This document shows positions 62,378 to 64,000 of a DNA stretch of 64,000 nucleotides, piece after piece; position 1 is the first letter of the stretch; each line of letters begins with the position of its first letter. The position numbers and the translations under genes are program-made. The notes beneath the pieces were generated by a model, which saw nothing but the letters and a program-made list of their open reading frames with translations, did no database searches and was not told the DNA's origin. Source of the stretch: Nymphaea colorata. Its lineage: Eukaryota; Streptophyta; Magnoliopsida; Nymphaeales; Nymphaeaceae. Where the stretch lies: contig NC_045144.1 of assembly GCF_008831285.2 (NCBI RefSeq), forward strand, positions 24,071,716 through 24,135,715, written 5' to 3'.

Positions 62378-63060
62378 CTTATTAACACAACTCCAGCATG
62401 TCATTGCAGAGGCATCAATCAAAAAGTCATAGATCAGTATATCCTTTCTCAAGTTGTCAAACTAGCAGAATGCCATCCTTTGCTCGAGGTTCTGGTTGGC
62501 TACAAGATCTCTCACATCTGTTATTTTTGGAGCTGAGTGCCAGCCCGTACGTACACCGTTTGTGTACTCCTTGTATTCGGTCTGGCAAAATCTTTGTATG
62601 ATTTACTACCAGTAATATAAAATACTACTTAATTGCTTAAGGGCGATGGTTTTTTTATTCTTTTGTTTCTTTTTTTTCTTGGGTCAAGAGTTCATCAATT
62701 ACATAGTCCACCGTCTTAAGTAGTCAATATATTGATCAAGGTTACTTAGTAGATTATGTTTCATCTTCACTTTTTCTCCGTTCCTTTTAGATGTTTGAAA
62801 TGATGCTTGTGAAATTAAATTGTTTTAAATAAAAGGCTTTTTTTTTTTTGTAGCAGCACACATCCGTGAAGGCTATTTCAATGACGTTTTATTTTTGGAC
62901 ATGTTGACTTAGACGATAAAACCATACTTTCAACGACGTCCTTTTTTAAAACGCGTCGCGAATCTGTCTTACTTTTGTAAGTGTTGACGCGTTCCGTTGT
63001 CCCAGCACGGACGATATCTGATCATGGCGTTATCACCACTTTCTGGCGCGCACTGGGGCA
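62378..63060. other. 3' flank of LecRK copy 3
   Basis: The first 60 bases are the 3' UTR shared with copy 2. An AATAAA word occurs at 62828-62833, too far out to be a convincing poly(A) signal. Around 62880-62960 words such as caacgacgtcc and aaaacgcgtcgcgaa suggest a remnant of a DNA transposon, without visible ends. Confidence 0.4.
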
Positions 63061-64000
63061 GACAAGACGCCGTTTCATCTTCGAGCAATGGTGTTGAGGG
63101 AACGTGAGTTCAAGAGCATCTTTCACTTTTGTTGGTCATCTCCAGCGGTTGATCGGCCGGCAGCACTGAGGATCAACTTCAAAATAACACAAAGGAGGTT
63201 GCGTAAGTTCCATAACTTACAAGCTTGGGAAGAAGAGCTTCTCTTCCTTTCCCGCTCGCAGCAGGATTCTGAGATCACCACGCATGACTGTCATCTCTAA
63301 TTTCTGAATGGCGTACGCGTGATGAGTTCCGCCGGCGCGCGTGTTCCCGAATCACATGGTTAAAGCTTCAGGATCGGAACAATCGCTTCTTCCATTGCAT
63401 GGCCTCCATGAGTTTTCGCAAGTCTAAGAGGGGCAGACTTCTGCGGAAATGTTGGCTGTTTTCAACTTGGAGAGGCATTTGGTTGCTAAGTTATGATGTT
63501 ATTTTCCGTGAAAGAAAGGTAAATCTAAGAGCTCTGTTGTTGGGCATAATGTTCCATGTTTCTGTCCTCGTTTGCAGGCACAATTCTCATTCATCATAAG
63601 GCTGATCACCGGGTTGTTCTTTTACAACTTATGCATAACTCTCTTCTTGTTTTTGCATTTGGTTGGCTGGTTTTCTCTTAAGTTTTGGATGTTAGATTAC
63701 ATCTGTATGCTTTCTTCCTCCAACTTTCTGTTGGAAGCTAGTAATGTTGAGTAAATTCTCTCTCTCCCTCTCTTGCTCTGAGAATGAGGAATTTGTTTTT
63801 TTCCTCTTCCCCTTTTTTTGCTCATTATGTTGATTGAAGGTCTTATGTTAACCCCAGCACCATGAGACGATCCATGAAAGGGCAACCTCATCCCCATGAA
63901 GTGCATGGTTGCATTAGGAGGCGGCGGTATGATTCTCATCTCTTTTTATGGAGAAACTTCAAGTGCTTCAGGATTTCCAAGCAATTCTCATCTCTTCTAA
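63061..64000. other. Unassigned DNA at window end
   Basis: GC content rises here and there are short open frames (63088-63300, 63399-63599), one ending at a donor-like AAGGTAAAT near 63520. This may be the edge of another gene continuing beyond the window. I recognise no domain on either strand and make no gene call. Confidence 0.3.

Overview
The window is a piece of flowering-plant nuclear DNA. It is AT-rich, carries plant LTR retrotransposons primed by initiator tRNA-Met, plant hAT transposons and SINEs, and contains a small cluster of intronless L-type lectin receptor kinases (LecRKs), a gene class specific to plants. I cannot name the species. Most of the sequence is decayed mobile DNA. 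The only gene that looks fully intact is the LecRK at 60371-62377.

Region by region. 1-11.2 kb is mostly unassigned DNA with hAT-type termini, short tandem duplications, an 80-bp higher-order minisatellite (6301-6721), a CTCGAG-rich repeat (about 7290-7480) and two LRR-like exon remnants (10.7-11.05 kb). 11.28-13.11 kb is a dead BED-type hAT transposase gene, itself hit by a 328-bp Mutator-like MITE with a 9-bp target duplication. 13882-29660 is one Ty3/gypsy chromovirus-like element (probably Tekay/Del) with 2.6-kb LTRs. Its 3' LTR was later split by a 5.9-kb TTF-type hAT transposon (23213-29092).

Immediately after it lies LecRK copy 1 (29959-30669), cut off inside the lectin domain. 31-39 kb is decayed DNA with another hAT transposase remnant (34.0-35.6 kb), a 35-bp tandem repeat and a possible LINE fragment. 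39.4-43.4 kb is a broken Ty1/copia element on the minus strand. A 234-bp SINE with a 19-bp target duplication follows (44070-44303), then a diverged 400-bp tandem duplication. 45579-51159 is a complete but mutated copia element (Tork/Tnt1-like, minus strand) with a perfect 5-bp target duplication and a second SINE inside its gag.

52.6-62.4 kb holds LecRK copies 2 and 3 in the same orientation. They share an upstream segment, a TATA-like core and the start of the 3' UTR, so they arose by segmental duplication. Copy 2 is broken by an exact 40-bp tandem duplication just before the membrane span and by one extra A in the catalytic loop. Its first reading frame still encodes a signal peptide plus a whole lectin domain with no membrane anchor. 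Copy 3 has every kinase landmark and would act at the plasma membrane as a lectin-type receptor kinase. The last 1.6 kb contains nothing I can assign.

I found no convincing new molecular system. The most useful observations are the LecRK decay pattern, the layered transposon insertions with checkable target duplications, two apparently unrelated SINEs, the 80-bp minisatellite and exon-like pieces inside the hAT element.
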